This document shows, one piece after another, positions 63,801 through 64,000 of a stretch of DNA of 64,000 nt. The position numbers were made by a program, and so were the translations under genes. Source of the stretch: Marinobacter oulmenensis (lineage in GTDB: Bacteria; Pseudomonadota; Gammaproteobacteria; Pseudomonadales; Oleiphilaceae); NCBI RefSeq assembly GCF_014201735.1, contig NZ_JACHFE010000004.1:226275-290274 (forward strand), in the 5' to 3' direction. Positions within the stretch are counted from its first letter, which is position 1, and every line of letters begins with the position of its first letter. The notes beneath the pieces were generated by a model. It made no database searches. It was not told the origin of the DNA and was given only the letters and a program-made list of their open reading frames with translations.

Positions 63801-64000
63801 TGACGGTCTCACCTTCACCCACGTCGCTGCTGCTACCGCTGATGTCCACGGTTTGCGCCGCGTTATCCACGGTGCCGCTGACGCTCAGATCGCCCGCGGT
63901 CGCATCCAGCGTCGCGGTGTCATCCTGGGCCGTGACGGTTTCGCCGTTGTTGTCGGTGGCCGCCGCGTCGATGGTCAGCTCGCCGTCGGTCAGGCTGCTG
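60826..64000 (-). CDS. RTX/Bap-like giant adhesin (LapA type), C-terminal part
   Basis: The frame is open to the right edge, so more than 1058 residues are seen and the N-terminus is missing. From the edge inward it has bacterial Ig-like repeats, a PA14-like domain ([14 protein letters not shown] to VAVDGGS, with the [12 protein letters not shown] calcium-site pattern), further Ig/VCBS-like domains, RTX calcium nonapeptides ([20 protein letters not shown]) and a type I secretion C-terminal region ([14 protein letters not shown]). It is exported by a T1SS encoded elsewhere. LapG would cut an N-terminal retention module that is outside the window. Strong size and location match to LapA-type adhesins; PA14-like domains can bind sugars. 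Confidence 0.9.
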   Translation of the reverse strand, partial: SSLTDGELTIDAAATDNNGETVTAQDDTATLDATAGDLSVSGTVDNAAQTVDISGSSSDVGEGETVNLTITDQNGNEVTTTATVDGNGDYSVADVDVSSLTDGELTIDAAATDNNGETVTAQDDTATLDTTGPTLDIDATETSLAAGETATITFSFSESVAGFDDSDIQVTGGALGELTQVNGSTYTATFTADGSEAIDVSVADASYTDASGNDGTGSTLGLNAAPVAGDVSGSGIEDSTLSGNVLSESDDPDGDSLTVTGFEVNGTTYTAGTSVTLEGEGELTINASGAYTFAPEGNWSGELPPVTFTVEDSEGATDSGTLELSVTPVADAPSLSLSGAEGDPASVGLTVETWNYLSVPDQHGWGDGVDGDALIAAFDAAGAADDSAAMDSVSVNSANGLNANEGNKISGLIYLEAGETYNFGGFSDDSGAIVVGGDLVAAGRWGEWGYGPDGNGGEGRFNGDYSVSESGYYTLEIYTHNQAGNGGYNMAVAVDGGSAEVLSTDNFAIFPDVETIEAEGERLGSFQGDEDGGYFADYTVNEGTAGDPIPLSEISASLTDGDGSESLSVAIEGLPVGAVLSDGTNSFTATEGSLDADVTGWDLSALTLTVPDDQSGTYTLNVVATSTEEGNGDTASSSLPLEVVVEPAAVAVSIDSVQAVTETGVDVLAEVWGSLDDDDFGVADMEVNTGNNGQLADGDDLDNPSDYWGAEEGSTRNLSIVSIDGSNETAHLQVGDTYRLSWQILVDRGQAWKSSDDVWVTQTMIGTVTRSDETNVSYDDKDIVVFSGTVDGVEKTLVIDSTGIDGDSNYYTNDRMDSTVGFREFEVSGSAEPGAEVAITDESGQVVGTVTADENGQWSASLSADASSEGELTAVATDAEGNVTTDSTQYQVGGKDDDTLQGDDADDLLHGGAGNDTLLGGEGDDLLIGGLGNDDLTGGAGSDVFRWEFGDQGDTQAQDVVRDFTLGDTGSSDNADVLDLGDLLQGENEGNLADYIVAEQDGANTVLHVSSQGDLGQAGGSANADQVITLENVSMDGQTSDEFIQALLNNGQLNIDS
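63614..64000 (-). repeat. Tandem Ig-like repeat in the adhesin, 291-bp period
   Basis: Bases 63614-63709 and 63905-64000 are identical over all 96 positions visible, a spacing of 291 bases (97 residues). The second copy is cut by the window edge, so more copies probably follow. Nucleotide identity, not only protein identity, implies recent duplication or gene conversion. Confidence 0.9.

Noticed and set aside
60826..64000. Possible CRISPR array in the repetitive stretch at the right edge
   Set aside because: The repeats have a 291-base period, are in frame and encode Ig-like domains; there are no short repeats with unique spacers.
1..64000. Insertion sequence, prophage, tRNA-flanked island or toxin-antitoxin module
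   Set aside because: No transposase, integrase, phage structural gene, tRNA or toxin-like pair was seen; gene content is ordinary chromosomal.

Overview
The window looks like chromosome of a marine, Marinobacter-like gammaproteobacterium. This is inferred from GC-rich coding sequence, Pseudomonas-type gene order in the leucine and valine catabolic clusters, a PA2779/PA2778-type pair and a Lap adhesion locus. I see no rRNA, tRNA, CRISPR array, transposase or phage gene. Nearly all of the sequence is coding, and no gene-free gap exceeds 300 bases.

Layout. (1) 26-6196, plus strand: end of a leucine/isovalerate operon (liuC, liuD, liuE), then a large palindromic element, an AhpD-like protein and an acyl-CoA synthetase. 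(2) 6201-13284: purine/allantoin block. puuE-allE-allA on the minus strand diverge from a hydantoin/allantoin racemase and two NCS1 transporters, the second broken by a one-base frameshift; a GntR/FCD regulator closes the block. (3) 13377-16157: EmrAB-type efflux pair with a recognisable promoter. (4) 16278-19376: type Va autotransporter with an extended signal peptide. (5) 19579-33301: branched-chain amino acid block on the minus strand (liv ABC transporter, thioesterase, acyl-CoA synthetase, complete isobutyryl-CoA-to-propionyl-CoA pathway ending in mmsA) with a divergent AraC regulator. Three copies of one 15-bp operator lie upstream of three of its units, so uptake, activation and oxidation appear to be one regulon, probably shared with the liu operon. 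(6) 33322-39489: proline racemase-family protein, MDR dehydrogenase, AI-2E permease, diiron MBL protein, YebC/YeeN protein and glutamine amidotransferase. (7) 39583-45761: PA2779/PA2778 pair, methyltransferase, a CobW GTPase behind a near-consensus Zur box, FetAB-type ABC transporter, ThpR and SDR. (8) 45860-57906: mixed housekeeping and stress genes, including ArgO/ArgP, RNase Z, a universal stress protein, an MtfA-like peptidase and an OsmC-YcaO fusion. (9) 58039-64000: lapG, lapD and the C-terminal part of a giant RTX adhesin running off the right edge, a c-di-GMP-controlled biofilm switch.

No wholly new system is evident. The most informative signals are regulatory: the repeated LiuR-like operator, the Zur box before cobW and a shared GntR-type palindrome in the purine block. 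Protein-level oddities are a Ser/Thr version of the proline racemase active site, an Arg-for-Lys P-loop in LivF and the OsmC-YcaO fusion.
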